Assembly (NCBI RefSeq): GCF_026460945.1
Contig: NZ_JAOVZV010000001.1
Coordinates: 620,001-684,000 of the forward strand
Origin: Chryseobacterium luquanense
Lineage (GTDB): Bacteria > Bacteroidota > Bacteroidia > Flavobacteriales > Weeksellaceae
DNA length: 64,000 bases
Direction of reading: 5' to 3'
Shown: positions 17,019-26,202 of the stretch, one piece after another
Layout: every line of letters begins with the position of its first letter
Position numbering within the stretch: position 1 is the first letter of the stretch
Position numbers and translations under genes: made by a program
Notes under the pieces: model-generated
Databases searched by the model: none
What the model was told of the DNA's origin: nothing
What the model saw: only the letters and a program-made list of their open reading frames with translations

Positions 17019-18488
17019 TTATAAATCTAAAGCCGGTTTCAAAATCGCTTCCATTTTGCTTTTTACCTGACCAACAGATCCTGAATAATTATTAACCATT
17101 AAAGAAAAACAAAGCGTTCTTCCTGAGTTGGTTTTTAAATACCCTGCTAAAGTTTTTACTTTATTTAAAGTTCCTGTTTTAGCAAAAACTTGTCCGTTTC
17201 CTTCTGTAACAAACATACTTTTCAACGTTCCGGATTGTCCGCCGATTGGTAAAGAATTAAAATAAGTTTTGTAATGTTTTTCATCCATCAAAGAAGTCAA
17301 AAACTTCACTTGAGAAATTGGAGTTACATGATTGCTTCTCGACAAACCGCTTCCATCCATATAATTTAAACCTTCCAAATCAAAAGCAATATCTTTCAGA
17401 TGATTATTTACTACCAATCTACCCGATTCTGAAGTTTGATCCCCCATTTTGAAGTAACCAACAGTTTTTAATAAAGCTTCTGCTAAAGAATTATCACTTC
17501 TTTGGTTTGTGTAATAAATAATATCACCCAAAGTCGGAGATTTGTACGCAGCAATCATTTTTCTTGCTTCCGGCGAAGATTCTGTCAATTTAGGAGTTAC
17601 TTTTCCGCTAACGGCTACTCCACTTTTCACCAAACTTGCTTTAAATGAATTTGCTAAAAAAGCAGGTGCATCCGGTAATTTTGTGGTTAAAGTTCCGTTC
17701 CCGTCGTATTTTTCAGCATACACCATTTGATTGACATAAGGCGAAACATAAAAATACTTCTTATCTGCAGCAGAATTCATTGATTTTTTAACGATCAGTT
17801 TTTCATTTGCCGGATTAATTTCACGGGTTGTACCAACAGGAAGATAGTAATTATTGTTTTCTAGCCACACAACATTTTCCGGAAGTCTCGAAATGTTACT
17901 TTTGAAAAGCGCTGTCTGAATAATAATATCACCATTTACCTTTTTGATGCCTTCACGTGCAATTCCGCCTGCAAAATCTGAAACGATATCTTTGTAAGAC
18001 CAAGCTCCTGCTTTGTTGGTTCCCAAACTCGGGTCGCCACTTCCTACAATATATAGATTACCGTTTAAAACCCCATTTTCGTCGATTTCCCCAGAATATT
18101 CCAATTGCGTCATCCAACGGTAGTTTTCACCCAACATGCTCATTGCAGTTTCGGTGGTTAACAGTTTGGTTGTAGAAGCAGGAACAAGCGGAGTATTTTC
18201 GTTATACGAAGAAATCACCTTCTTCGTTTTCGGGTCGTAAACTACAAATCCCCAAGTTGCGTTTTTCAGCACAGGATCTGCCATCATTGTGTTTACACTG
18301 ATATCTACAAGTTCTTTGGGCGACAAAATAGCTTTCTCCACGTACGCAGCCGGCGAAGGAAGGTTTAAGCTACTTTTTTGATTGTCATAATTCTGAGAGT
18401 AAAGAACTGTAGAAACGGTCGATTGAGCAAGGAGAAAACCAGCAGTCAAGACCGTAATACCTGAAATATATTTTCTGAAATTTACCAT
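17019..18488 (-). CDS. dacB: D-alanyl-D-alanine carboxypeptidase/endopeptidase (PBP4 family)
   Basis: The 489-residue secreted protein carries the three PBP motifs: Ser105-Thr-Thr-Lys108 (SxxK) in VPASTTKLL, SDNSLAE (SxN), and KTGT. The large insertion between SxxK and SxN is typical of class C PBP4. The enzyme cleaves the terminal D-Ala of peptidoglycan stems or the D-Ala-mDAP crosslink in the periplasm. The signal peptide ends near residue 22. It is transcribed alone. Confidence 0.93.
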   Translation of the reverse strand: MVNFRKYISGITVLTAGFLLAQSTVSTVLYSQNYDNQKSSLNLPSPAAYVEKAILSPKELVDISVNTMMADPVLKNATWGFVVYDPKTKKVISSYNENTPLVPASTTKLLTTETAMSMLGENYRWMTQLEYSGEIDENGVLNGNLYIVGSGDPSLGTNKAGAWSYKDIVSDFAGGIAREGIKKVNGDIIIQTALFKSNISRLPENVVWLENNNYYLPVGTTREINPANEKLIVKKSMNSAADKKYFYVSPYVNQMVYAEKYDGNGTLTTKLPDAPAFLANSFKASLVKSGVAVSGKVTPKLTESSPEARKMIAAYKSPTLGDIIYYTNQRSDNSLAEALLKTVGYFKMGDQTSESGRLVVNNHLKDIAFDLEGLNYMDGSGLSRSNHVTPISQVKFLTSLMDEKHYKTYFNSLPIGGQSGTLKSMFVTEGNGQVFAKTGTLNKVKTLAGYLKTNSGRTLCFSLMVNNYSGSVGQVKSKMEAILKPALDL

Positions 18489-18647
18489 CTAATTTTTCTT
18501 TTTGTTATATTTTTGATAGTATAAAAAACGATTAGTTAAATCATTAGTTTAGTTCCAAACATATAATCAACGGTCAAATGTAGAAATTATTGTTGTATGG
18601 TAGTTCAGTAGACTGTTATAAAACAGCATAAAGTTTGTTAAAGTTTG

Positions 18648-21095
18648 TTAAAAATCCACAAATATGTCTTTTTTAATGCTTTGATAAGCAGTGATTTCAT
18701 CAAATTCTTTTAAACTTAATAAAACCAAGTTCTTAAATTTCTCATAGTTTTTACCTCGTGGAAGCTTTAGCAAAATCTGAAATTGATATAAGTTATTCAA
18801 TCTCGCAATTTGCGCTCTTTCAGGACCTAATATACAATCTTCGGGAAGGTATTTTCTTAAAATCGAACCTAAAAACTGAGAAGCGCGATCCACTTTTTCA
18901 TCTCTTCTGTGTTTCAGTTCAATCATAATTAATTTTGTGAAAGGCGGATAATTGAATTTTTGTCGTTCTGTGAGAAAATATTTATAAATTTTAGAAATAT
19001 TATTCATTTTAATTAACTGAAAAACAGAATGATCCGGATTAAAAGTCTGAATTAAAATTCTGCCTTTACCGGAAACTCTTCCTGCTCTTCCAGAAACCTG
19101 TGTAATCAGCTGATACGCTCTTTCCTCAGCTCTAAAATCCTGTACATACAGCATCGAATCAGCTTTTGGAATCGCAACCAACTCAATATGATCAAAATCC
19201 AGGCCTTTGGAAATCATCTGAGTTCCGACTATAATATCGGTTTCTCTGTCTTCAATTTTTTCATATAATTTTTCGTAGGCGAATTTCTTACGCATGGAAT
19301 CAACATCCATTCTGTCCACTTCATTGTCAGGGAAAATTTTAGAAATTTCTTCATGAATTTGCTCAACTCCTACACCTCTTTCGTTCAAATTTTCTGAAAA
19401 ACATTTCGGGCAAGCTTTTGGCTTCGACGCTCGTTGTCCGCAATAATGGCATTTCATTTCGTTTGCGGCTTTATGATAAGTCATTACAACATCACAATTT
19501 GAGCAGTAATTCACATATCCACAAGATTCACATTCCAAAACACTGGCGTAACCACGACGGTTGTGAAGAATCATCGTCTGATTTTTTTCTTCTAAAGTTT
19601 TTTTAATCTCATCAATTAATTTCAAAGAAAAATTTCCGGAAACTTTTTTAGAATCCTGCGCTTCTTTAAAATTAATCAATTCAAATTCAGGAAGTTTTAC
19701 ATTTCCGAATCTTTCATTTAAAAAAATATATTTCATCTTCTCTTTTCGGGCTAAATAATAGCTTTCAACAGAAGGTGTTGCCGAACCTAAAATCACATTG
19801 GCTCCATAAAAATTAGCCAAAACCAAAGCCGAATCTTTTGCATTGAAAAACGGAGAAACTTCTCTCGGTTTATACCCCGAATCATGCTCTTCATCCACTA
19901 CAATTAAGCCTAAATTCTGATACGGCAAAAACAAAGAATTTCTCGTCGCAATAAGGATTTTGATATCATTATTTTTAATTCTTCTCCAAATTTCAACCTT
20001 TTCAAAATCGGTCAATTTCTGATGATAAAATCCGAGCTGTCGGCCGTATTTTTTTTCTAATCTTTGGGTAATTTGTTTCGTTAAAGAAATTTCAGGAAGC
20101 AAAAACAGAACATTTTTCCCTTCACAAATACATTCTTCAATTTTCTCTAAATAAATATGTGTTTTTCCTGATGAAGTGACACCGTGAAATAAAACATTTC
20201 TGCCTTCTTCAAACGCTTCATCCACTTCAATTTTTGCAGCTTTCTGAACCTCTGTAAGCTCTTCAACCTCTTCAATTTCGCCATCATAACTTTCGATTCG
20301 GTCTTTTTGCATATAATATTCTTCAACCAGATTTTTATCTGCCAAAGATTTAAAATGAGAGCTTGCAAAATATCCATCTTCAAATAATTCTGATTTTTTA
20401 ATATGCAGATCAGGATTTTCGGTCTGTTTTTCTAAAATATGAAGGAAAAGATCTTTCTGTTTCTGAGCTCTTTTTAAACTTAAAAGAATTTCGGTAAGAT
20501 TGTTATTATTTAAAACCTCATCGTTGATTTTTACATAAGCAACTTCTTTTGCTTTGTATTTTTCAGCAATTTTTTCATCGATTTCAATATATTGCAAATC
20601 AATCAGTGAATTAATCGTTTTAATAATATCCTTTTTCGGAATAAATGCTTCAATATCCGTTAAATTAATCAACTGTCGCACTTCCAATGCCTGAATCAGA
20701 TACATTTCGTTAACATCAAGATTCTCAAATTCAACAGTAACGTTTGGTTTTAATTTAAGATAAGTTTCGCTTTCGAGTTTTAAAGAAGATGGAAAAGCAA
20801 AGCGATAAATTTCACCCAAATTGCAGAGATAATAATCTGAAAGCCATTTCCAGAACTTAATTTGTTGTGGTGGCAAAATCGGCTGTTCATCTAAAATACT
20901 GATGACTTCCTTCGGAATAAACTGCGTAGGTTCTTCATCATGCAACTCAAAAACAATTCCCGTATAGATTTTTTTTCCTCCAAATTGAACCAAAACTCGC
21001 ATTCCTGGTTGGATTGTTGGAAATAATTCTTCGGGAACTTTATAAGTAAAAGTTCCTTTCAGATTGAGCGGTAAAATAATTTGAGCGTATTGCAA
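18648..21095 (-). CDS. priA: Primosomal helicase PriA
   Basis: The 815-residue protein is a full-length PriA. Walker A (VTSSGKT) lies near residues 303-309 and the DEEH motif near 400. A zinc-binding cysteine block (CESCGYVNYCSNC, later CHYCG and CPKC) spans about 518-570. The C-terminal helicase half contains QVSGRAGR. PriA restarts stalled replication forks by loading DnaB. The window shows no other primosome gene. The upstream region (21096-21254) is shared with divergent lptB. Confidence 0.95.
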   Translation of the reverse strand: MQYAQIILPLNLKGTFTYKVPEELFPTIQPGMRVLVQFGGKKIYTGIVFELHDEEPTQFIPKEVISILDEQPILPPQQIKFWKWLSDYYLCNLGEIYRFAFPSSLKLESETYLKLKPNVTVEFENLDVNEMYLIQALEVRQLINLTDIEAFIPKKDIIKTINSLIDLQYIEIDEKIAEKYKAKEVAYVKINDEVLNNNNLTEILLSLKRAQKQKDLFLHILEKQTENPDLHIKKSELFEDGYFASSHFKSLADKNLVEEYYMQKDRIESYDGEIEEVEELTEVQKAAKIEVDEAFEEGRNVLFHGVTSSGKTHIYLEKIEECICEGKNVLFLLPEISLTKQITQRLEKKYGRQLGFYHQKLTDFEKVEIWRRIKNNDIKILIATRNSLFLPYQNLGLIVVDEEHDSGYKPREVSPFFNAKDSALVLANFYGANVILGSATPSVESYYLARKEKMKYIFLNERFGNVKLPEFELINFKEAQDSKKVSGNFSLKLIDEIKKTLEEKNQTMILHNRRGYASVLECESCGYVNYCSNCDVVMTYHKAANEMKCHYCGQRASKPKACPKCFSENLNERGVGVEQIHEEISKIFPDNEVDRMDVDSMRKKFAYEKLYEKIEDRETDIIVGTQMISKGLDFDHIELVAIPKADSMLYVQDFRAEERAYQLITQVSGRAGRVSGKGRILIQTFNPDHSVFQLIKMNNISKIYKYFLTERQKFNYPPFTKLIMIELKHRRDEKVDRASQFLGSILRKYLPEDCILGPERAQIARLNNLYQFQILLKLPRGKNYEKFKNLVLLSLKEFDEITAYQSIKKDIFVDF

Positions 21096-21241
21096 GGGAA
21101 TAATTAAAGTGTAAAATTAGATTTTTCTTTATTTAAACACAAAAAAGTTGTCTTGGTTTTTTAATAATTAAAAATTGTATTAAATATTCATAAATTAAAT
21201 AAGTCAGACATTCCTAATAAATTTCTAATTCAAAAAAACTT

Positions 21242-21249
21242 TATCTTTG
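21242..21249 (+). promoter_or_regulatory. Possible -7 box of lptB
   Basis: TATCTTTG matches the flavobacterial -7 consensus TAnnTTTG and ends five bases before the lptB ATG. Transcription would start almost at the initiation codon, suggesting a leaderless message. No TTG is found 19 bases upstream. Confidence 0.35.
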
Positions 21250-21254
21250 CCTTT

Positions 21255-22316
21255 ATGATTTTACGAGGAGAAAACTTAATCAAAGAATACGGTCCCAAAA
21301 AAGTTGTAAAAGGCGTTTCTGTACAGGTTCAACAGGGAGAAATTGTAGGTTTACTTGGTCCGAATGGAGCCGGAAAAACCACTTCATTTTATATGATCGT
21401 AGGTTTGGTAAAGCCTACTTCAGGAAAAATTTTCCTCGACAAACAGGAAATTACTTCCGATGCGATGTATCGTCGTGCCCAAAAAGGCATCGGTTATCTT
21501 GCTCAGGAAGCTTCTATTTTCAGAAAACTTTCTGTAGAAGAGAACATCATGGGCGTTTTACAGCTGACTAAACTTTCAAAAAGAGAACAACAAATAAAAT
21601 GTGACGAACTGATTGAGGAATTTTCTTTGCAACACGTTCGTAAAAACCGAGGAGATTTGCTTTCCGGAGGTGAAAGACGTAGAACCGAGATTGCAAGATG
21701 TTTGGCAACAGACCCAAGTTTTATTCTTTTGGATGAACCTTTTGCTGGAGTTGACCCGATTGCCGTTGAAGATATTCAAAAAATTGTAAGAAGTTTGACC
21801 GATAAAAACATTGGAATTCTGATTACCGATCATAACGTACAGCAGACTTTGGCGATTACCAACAAAACGTACATCATGTTTGAAGGAAAGATTCTGAAAG
21901 AAGGTCTTCCCGAAGAATTGGCAAATGATCCGCAGGTAAGAGAAGCATATTTGGGAGAAAATTTTGTTTACCAAAGTATTTTCGATAAGCCAAGTAAGAA
22001 AAGTTATGCTTATAATATTTGGGCAGGAAATTTTGAATCTAAGTCTCAATTCCAAGGCTTTGTAGATGAGAATTTTGCCCAGTTTGATGATTTGAGATTG
22101 ATGTATGGTTTTGAAGATATTAGTTTTTCATCATTGGGAAATTCAGAAATCCAGCATATTTTCAATGATGTTGTTGATAAAAATGCTAATAACTCTTTTG
22201 TTTTCCAGAAAAAGGAAATCAATTCAATTTATTCTTTGGAACAGGCACAAGCAGATTCTAAAGCAGCAAGCAAACCTGAATTGCATTATTTGACGACCTA
22301 TGTTTTTGAGGGATAA
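21255..22316 (+). CDS. lptB: LPS export ABC ATPase LptB with extra C-terminal domain
   Basis: The first about 236 residues are a normal LptB: Walker A GPNGAGKT at 35-42, LLSGGERRR near 134-142, Walker B FILLDEP near 155-161 and H-loop DH at about 191-192. LptB drives LPS export from the inner membrane with LptF/G/C. A further about 117 residues (about 237-353) do not belong to LptB. The stretch from about residue 250 (YAYNIWAGNFESKSQFQGFVDE ending in LTTYVFEG) resembles immunity protein 22 (Imm22, DUF4284). No stop or frameshift separates the parts, so this is a true fusion in this genome. A 193-residue protein of unknown function follows at 22340. Confidence 0.88.
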   Translation: MILRGENLIKEYGPKKVVKGVSVQVQQGEIVGLLGPNGAGKTTSFYMIVGLVKPTSGKIFLDKQEITSDAMYRRAQKGIGYLAQEASIFRKLSVEENIMGVLQLTKLSKREQQIKCDELIEEFSLQHVRKNRGDLLSGGERRRTEIARCLATDPSFILLDEPFAGVDPIAVEDIQKIVRSLTDKNIGILITDHNVQQTLAITNKTYIMFEGKILKEGLPEELANDPQVREAYLGENFVYQSIFDKPSKKSYAYNIWAGNFESKSQFQGFVDENFAQFDDLRLMYGFEDISFSSLGNSEIQHIFNDVVDKNANNSFVFQKKEINSIYSLEQAQADSKAASKPELHYLTTYVFEG

Positions 22317-22339
22317 AATTTAATTAACTCTTGAAAGAA

Positions 22340-22921
22340 ATGTTTTTTAAAAATATATTTAATAAAAATAAAATTACCATTTATTCTAAAACGAATGGTC
22401 TTTCTAAAATTGAATATGTTGAAAAGTATCAACTCAAAAACCTATTTACATTATTACATCAAGCTGAGGATTTAATTGAAGAACTTGCTTTAACAAATTC
22501 AGACGTAAAATTCTTAAAGTTTAAGAATATTTTTATTGAGGAAATTTGTGAAATTGAAGGAGACAATATTGCAGATATTACAAAGGTTTGGAATTGGTTT
22601 AAACCACATAAAGAATGGAATGATTTTACTGGGTCTAAAGGAATTGAAATAGGTTCTCAGATTTTTAATATTACAACTACCTGGAAATTAGATGATGATT
22701 TTATTCCTGGAACTAAGGTTTCATTGGATAATGAATATGGATTAATTCTTGATAAAGGAAATGATTGTTCTTTCGGAATAATCAGATGGGACACTCCAAA
22801 AGAAGTTGATGAAGAAGATTGGGTTGGAATGTTTGGTACTTTCAAAGAATCTGGAGGAAAAATTATTAATGAAAGTCATCAATTTAAGTATATTAATAAT
22901 GATGGAAGTTTAAAAACATAA
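22340..22921 (+). CDS. Hypothetical protein downstream of lptB
   Basis: The protein has about 193 residues, starting at ATG 22340 (a TTG nine bases earlier is possible) and 24 bases after the lptB stop. It lacks a signal peptide or membrane span, is acidic, and has an aromatic cluster (VWNWFKPHKEWNDF) and a beta-rich second half (PGTKVSLDNEYGLILDKG). It belongs to no family I know. Co-transcription with lptB is likely because a terminator appears only after this gene. Confidence 0.7.
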   Translation: MFFKNIFNKNKITIYSKTNGLSKIEYVEKYQLKNLFTLLHQAEDLIEELALTNSDVKFLKFKNIFIEEICEIEGDNIADITKVWNWFKPHKEWNDFTGSKGIEIGSQIFNITTTWKLDDDFIPGTKVSLDNEYGLILDKGNDCSFGIIRWDTPKEVDEEDWVGMFGTFKESGGKIINESHQFKYINNDGSLKT

Positions 22922-22955
22922 TTTAAAGCAAATTATTTGCTGAAAAATATAATAA

Positions 22956-22991
22956 AACGTACCTTTTTCTCTCAGAAACGGTACGTTTTTC
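22956..22991 (+). terminator. Terminator after the lptB transcript
   Basis: An 8-bp stem (AACGTACC / GGTACGTT) is followed by a T-run. Confidence 0.65.
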
Positions 22992-23006
22992 TTTTAAAAC
23001 CAATTC

Positions 23007-24818
23007 ATGGCAAAACCTTTTAACAGAACAGTGACTTTATTCGGAATTTACAGACAGCTGATTCCGTTTATAAAGCCTTACCGACCAATGATTTACGGAA
23101 CTTTGTCTCTGACTTTTCTCGGTGCTTTAGCAGCGCAAGTCAATCCTTTAGTTCTAAAATATACGGTGGATGAAGTGACAAAGCTGACTCATTTACCAAA
23201 TCCGATGCATGAAGGAATTCATATTTTAATTCTCATCTCGGTTATTTTATTGGGAAAAGAACTGTTAAATATTTTCATCAATTTCGGGCAGAAATTTTAT
23301 GGTGAAAAAATAAGAATTAATGTAAGTTCGGTTTTGGCACAATCTGCAATTGACAAGATTTTGACGTATAGAGTTGCTTATTTTAATGATGAAAACCACG
23401 CCTCAGGAAAACTACAGACAAGAATCGACCGTGGAATTGAAAGTTTGACAAGACTCGTTCAAAACTTCTTCATCGATATGCTTCCGCTATTTTCAAATGC
23501 ATTTATCGCTCTGATTATTATGTATTTGCAAAACGTTTATGTAGGAATAGTTTCAACGATTATTGTCCCTATTTATTTTTATATCAGTTCATTACAAGCA
23601 AAAAAATTGGGAGGAGTAAGACGAACCTTAAGAAATCAACGCGAACAAAAAACTTCCGGACTTTTAAATTTAATCAATTCCATTATGGTGATTAAAAGTT
23701 TTGTCCGTGAAAAATTTGAAGGTAAAAAACAGTATGATTTGCAAATGCAGTTGATGGACAGCCAAATGTTTACCCGAAAAACGAGTTTTATCTACGACGG
23801 TTTAAAAACTTTTATCGAGCAGTTTGGGGTTGTTTTAATTATTCTTCTGACGGTTTATTTGGTTTTAGATCAAAAGATGACCATAGGTGCAATTATGCTC
23901 CACATCATGCTTTTCAATAATGTTTCATCACCAATCAGACAGCTTCACAGAATTTATGATGATATGAATGATGCGATGATTTATGCGGAAGGTTATTTTG
24001 ATATTTTAAATGCCGAAAATGAAACTGAGCCCAACGGAACTTTCGTAGAAAATAAAATTCAGGGAAATTTTGAATTAAAAAACGTCAATTTTACCTATCC
24101 AAATGGAACAAAAGCACTCAACAACGTTTCGATGACTTTTGAAAACGGTAAAACTACCGCTTTAGTAGGATTAAGCGGAGCCGGTAAGTCAACAATTATC
24201 AATCTTTTGTGTAAATTTTATCTTCCCGATTCAGGCGAAATTATTTTAGATAAAGTTGATTTAAAAAATTACAACAATACTTTTTTAAGAGACGATTTAG
24301 GTTTGGTATTACAGAAAAATCATATTTTCCAGGGTAGTATTGAAGACAATATTCGCTACGGAAATATGAATGCGAGTTTTGAGGAAATAGAGGAAGCCGC
24401 TAAAAAAGCATATCTCCACGAACAGATTTTAGATCTGCCTGAAAAATATCAACATGATGCAACCCAACTTTCGGGTGGACAACAACAGCGAATTGCGATT
24501 GCAAGATTATTTTTGAAAAATCCACCGATTATTTTCCTTGATGAGCCGACGGCAAGTTTGGATGCGATTGCTACGGAACAGATTAAAAACTCTTTAGACG
24601 CAATCAAAGAAGGACGAACGGTGGTGATTATTTCACATTCTCTCTCTCAGATTTTAGATTCAGATAAAATTTATGTAATGAAAAAAGGTCATGTCGTTGA
24701 AAGTGGAACACATGATGAACTAGTACAAATGAATGGAACTTACCGAGAAATTTTTGATGCTTCAGCGAGGAGTTTGAATCTGGATAGATTAGTGAAAAGC
24801 TATAAAGATGAAAATTAG
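23007..24818 (+). CDS. ABC exporter (ATPase fused to permease)
   Basis: The 603-residue half-transporter has an ABC_membrane domain (about 20-320, six spans) followed by an ATPase. Walker A (GLSGAGKST) is near 387-395, LSGGQQQR near 488, Walker B IIFLDEP near 508 and the H-loop ISHS follows. Such type IV exporters work as dimers and may move lipids, peptides or drugs; the substrate is not evident. The stop overlaps the next gene by 11 bases, and two further genes abut, so this heads a four-gene operon. Confidence 0.92.
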   Translation: MAKPFNRTVTLFGIYRQLIPFIKPYRPMIYGTLSLTFLGALAAQVNPLVLKYTVDEVTKLTHLPNPMHEGIHILILISVILLGKELLNIFINFGQKFYGEKIRINVSSVLAQSAIDKILTYRVAYFNDENHASGKLQTRIDRGIESLTRLVQNFFIDMLPLFSNAFIALIIMYLQNVYVGIVSTIIVPIYFYISSLQAKKLGGVRRTLRNQREQKTSGLLNLINSIMVIKSFVREKFEGKKQYDLQMQLMDSQMFTRKTSFIYDGLKTFIEQFGVVLIILLTVYLVLDQKMTIGAIMLHIMLFNNVSSPIRQLHRIYDDMNDAMIYAEGYFDILNAENETEPNGTFVENKIQGNFELKNVNFTYPNGTKALNNVSMTFENGKTTALVGLSGAGKSTIINLLCKFYLPDSGEIILDKVDLKNYNNTFLRDDLGLVLQKNHIFQGSIEDNIRYGNMNASFEEIEEAAKKAYLHEQILDLPEKYQHDATQLSGGQQQRIAIARLFLKNPPIIFLDEPTASLDAIATEQIKNSLDAIKEGRTVVIISHSLSQILDSDKIYVMKKGHVVESGTHDELVQMNGTYREIFDASARSLNLDRLVKSYKDEN

Positions 24819-25248
24819 AATTCTATTTATATTAATTTTATCTGTGAATTGTTTAATCTTTTCACAATTACCATGTCCTTTAAAATCCGGAACATTTATT
24901 TTGTTAAAACCAAAACCAAATTTTCGTCCTTATGAACATCCAGATGAAACTAGAGACAGAATAAGCGCAGAAAACAGTCAGGTTATAAGTATTTCTAATG
25001 GAAAAGTTGTGAAGATTATTAAGTCAGACTCAGATTATTCTCTGATTTTAAAAAATGATATGGAGAATTTTTTTATTTATTCAAATTTATCTAAAACTGA
25101 ATTAAAAGTGAATGATACAATAGAAAAAGATCAATTGCTGGGATTGGCTAATTACGACGAATATTATGCTTCTTATATAATGGATTTTCAATTCTGGAAA
25201 AAAGATCAATCAATTAAAGTTGATTTAAAATGCATCAAGCCTGATTAA
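24808..25248 (+). CDS. Secreted protein with a degenerate M23-like fold
   Basis: The 146-residue product has a Sec signal (cleavage near residue 19). The pattern SISNGKVVKI, IYSNLSKTELKVNDTIEKDQ and LLGLANY resembles the lysostaphin-like beta-sheet core of M23 peptidases (the G-x-V, Y-x-L and V-x-x-G-Q-x-I-G positions), but the usual zinc ligands (HxxxD and HxH) are absent. It may be a non-catalytic M23-like module, perhaps binding peptidoglycan or a partner. It overlaps the exporter gene by 11 bases and abuts the regulator gene, so it is a true operon member. Confidence 0.7.
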   Translation: MKIRILFILILSVNCLIFSQLPCPLKSGTFILLKPKPNFRPYEHPDETRDRISAENSQVISISNGKVVKIIKSDSDYSLILKNDMENFFIYSNLSKTELKVNDTIEKDQLLGLANYDEYYASYIMDFQFWKKDQSIKVDLKCIKPD

Positions 25249-26202
25249 ATGAACGACCATTACCTAAAAAAGCTCGATCGCGTCACCGCAATTCTCACCC
25301 AACTACAGTCAAAACCGATTGTAAGAGCTCAGGATTTGGCCGAAAAATTTGAAGTGAGCGTAAGAACAATTTACCGTGACATAAAAACTCTGGAAAACGC
25401 TGGAATTCCTATTGTGGGTGAAGCGGGAAGCGGTTATTCTCTGATGGAAGGCTACAAACTTCCGCCTGTGATGTTCACCAAGGAAGAAGTTTTAAGCTTT
25501 ATCACGGCTGAAAAACTGATGCAGAAATTTTCGCATGAAAGTTTGGGAAACCATTATAAAACAGCAATGGAAAAGCTGCGTTCAGTTTTAAGACATTCGG
25601 ATAAAAATTTAATTCAGAATATTGAAAATCAGATTGATATTTTTGATTACAGTCCGAAATCAGATGATTCTATCAAAAACGTTATCCCTATTATTTTAGA
25701 AAGTATTGCCGAGAAGAAACAGCTTTCGATTGAATATCAAAGTGTTGACGGACAAGTTTCAAATCGAACCATTGAAGCGGTTGGGATCTTTTATGAATTT
25801 ACTTATTGGTACATTATGGCTTTTTGTACGTTAAGAAAAGATTTCAGGCAGTTCAGAGTCGACAGAATATTGAAAATTTCCAAAACAGAAACTTCTTTTT
25901 CACAGGAATACGGAAAAATCAATGACCACCGAAGAGTTGCCTCAAAAACAACTACCAAAGTAAAATTATTAGTCGATAAAAAAATCATGGGATATTTAAT
26001 TAATTCTAAAAGCTATTACGGATTGATTGAAGAAAAAGAAACCGAAAATGGTATCGAAATGACCTTTGAAACCGAATGGATTGACGAAGGATTTCCGCGC
26101 TGGCTGATTACTTATGCAGACTACGCCACTATTTTAGAACCGGAATTATTGAAGACTAAAATGAACAATTTAATTACTAAAATTGCAAAAGATTTTAAAT
26201 AA
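25249..26202 (+). CDS. WYL-domain transcriptional regulator (YafY type)
   Basis: The 317-residue protein has an N-terminal HTH (about 10-65, DLAEKFEVSVRTIYRDIKTLENAGIP) and a WYL domain (about 140-235, including YWYIMAFC and DFRQFRVDRI), with a C-terminal WCX extension. WYL proteins sense nucleic-acid fragments or small ligands and control stress, metabolism or defense genes. Its ATG directly follows the stop of the upstream gene and its stop directly precedes the next ATG. It therefore probably autoregulates the operon or controls another locus. Confidence 0.9.
   Translation: MNDHYLKKLDRVTAILTQLQSKPIVRAQDLAEKFEVSVRTIYRDIKTLENAGIPIVGEAGSGYSLMEGYKLPPVMFTKEEVLSFITAEKLMQKFSHESLGNHYKTAMEKLRSVLRHSDKNLIQNIENQIDIFDYSPKSDDSIKNVIPIILESIAEKKQLSIEYQSVDGQVSNRTIEAVGIFYEFTYWYIMAFCTLRKDFRQFRVDRILKISKTETSFSQEYGKINDHRRVASKTTTKVKLLVDKKIMGYLINSKSYYGLIEEKETENGIEMTFETEWIDEGFPRWLITYADYATILEPELLKTKMNNLITKIAKDFK

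Noticed and set aside
21255..22316. GldA as the identity of this ATPase
   Set aside because: The motif set (QEASIFRKLSVEENIMGVL, LLSGGERRR) and overall pattern are those of LptB.
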